From Bacteroidales bacterium (GTDB lineage Bacteria > Bacteroidota > Bacteroidia > Bacteroidales > GCA-2748055): a stretch of 5,898 nucleotides of DNA. The notes beneath the pieces are model-generated. The model was not told the origin of the DNA, searched no databases, and saw nothing but the letters and a program-made list of their open reading frames with translations. A program made the translations under genes and the position numbers. Positions 5,780-5,898 of this stretch are shown in pieces. Position 1 is the stretch's first letter. Each line of letters begins with the position of its first letter. The stretch covers positions 1-5,898 of the forward strand of contig JAGLTY010000144.1 in NCBI GenBank assembly GCA_023135025.1, read 5' to 3'.

Positions 5780-5799
5780 GGTGTTGTTTGTTTGTTTTA
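5780..5799 (-). promoter_or_regulatory. A-rich translation leader of exbB without Shine-Dalgarno
   Basis: On the minus strand the 20 bases before the exbB ATG are almost entirely A and C, with AAAC repeated three times. They contain no GGAGG-like sequence. Unstructured A-rich leaders are the normal strong initiation context in Bacteroidota, whose ribosomes rely little on Shine-Dalgarno pairing. This supports both the start choice and high expression. Confidence 0.5.
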
Positions 5800-5856
5800 C
5801 TTTATTGTTTAACGTGAATGTTTCCTTAATAGGTCAATGATTTATACTATTTATCA

Positions 5857-5864
5857 CAAATATA
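5857..5864 (-). promoter_or_regulatory. Bacteroidota -7 promoter element for the exbB operon
   Basis: Read on the minus strand this is TATATTTG, an exact match to the TAnnTTTG -7 consensus of Bacteroidota. Transcription from it would give a 5' untranslated leader of roughly 70 bases before the exbB ATG at 5779. I see no convincing -33 TTTG at the usual distance. The lone -7 box in AT-rich intergenic DNA, correctly oriented, is still the best promoter candidate for the four-gene operon. Confidence 0.6.
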
Positions 5865-5898
5865 CAATTTGTTAAAGAACATTGCGGAGAGAGAGGGA

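Overview
The window looks like a chromosomal segment of a Bacteroidota bacterium, probably from the Bacteroidales/Marinilabiliales side, though the exact lineage is an inference. Three things point there: two exact matches to the Bacteroidota -7 promoter element TAnnTTTG (one before a tRNA, one before exbB), A-rich leaders in place of strong Shine-Dalgarno sites, and an exbB - small membrane protein - exbD - exbD operon whose ExbD proteins have the long periplasmic form seen in this phylum. There are eight protein genes (one cut by the left edge), one tRNA, two clear intrinsic terminators and two supported promoter elements. I see no insertion sequence, CRISPR array or phage gene.

Left block (1-1810, + strand): three closely spaced genes for membrane-associated proteins. 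They are a 5'-truncated DUF4389 protein built from two tandem copies of the domain, a DUF4870/Tic20-like multi-pass protein, and a membrane-anchored M48 zinc metalloprotease with an intact HExxH site. Spacers of 28 and 10 bases suggest one transcript. A shared role in envelope quality control is possible but inferred.

Middle block (1811-3127): a tRNA-Arg(CCG) gene with its own -7 box and a strong terminator, then a single + strand gene. That gene encodes a protein with an N-terminal phospholipase-D-like domain whose HKD motif is degenerate, followed by a MORN/YwqK-like repeat region. It converges on the right-hand operon, and a hairpin with a T-tract on the minus strand lies between them.

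Right block (3150-5898, - strand): transcription runs right to left from a -7 box near 5860. The gene order is exbB (with a signal peptide and an acidic Ala/Pro/Thr-rich periplasmic tail), an unrecognised four-helix membrane protein with an acidic periplasmic loop, a long exbD (210 aa) and a second, different exbD (166 aa). The two exbD genes overlap by one base. Together they should make a proton-driven inner-membrane motor of the ExbBD/TolQR class, presumably energising TonB-dependent outer-membrane transport. No tonB lies in the window. The unknown fourth protein and the paired, unequal ExbDs are the most interesting features here.
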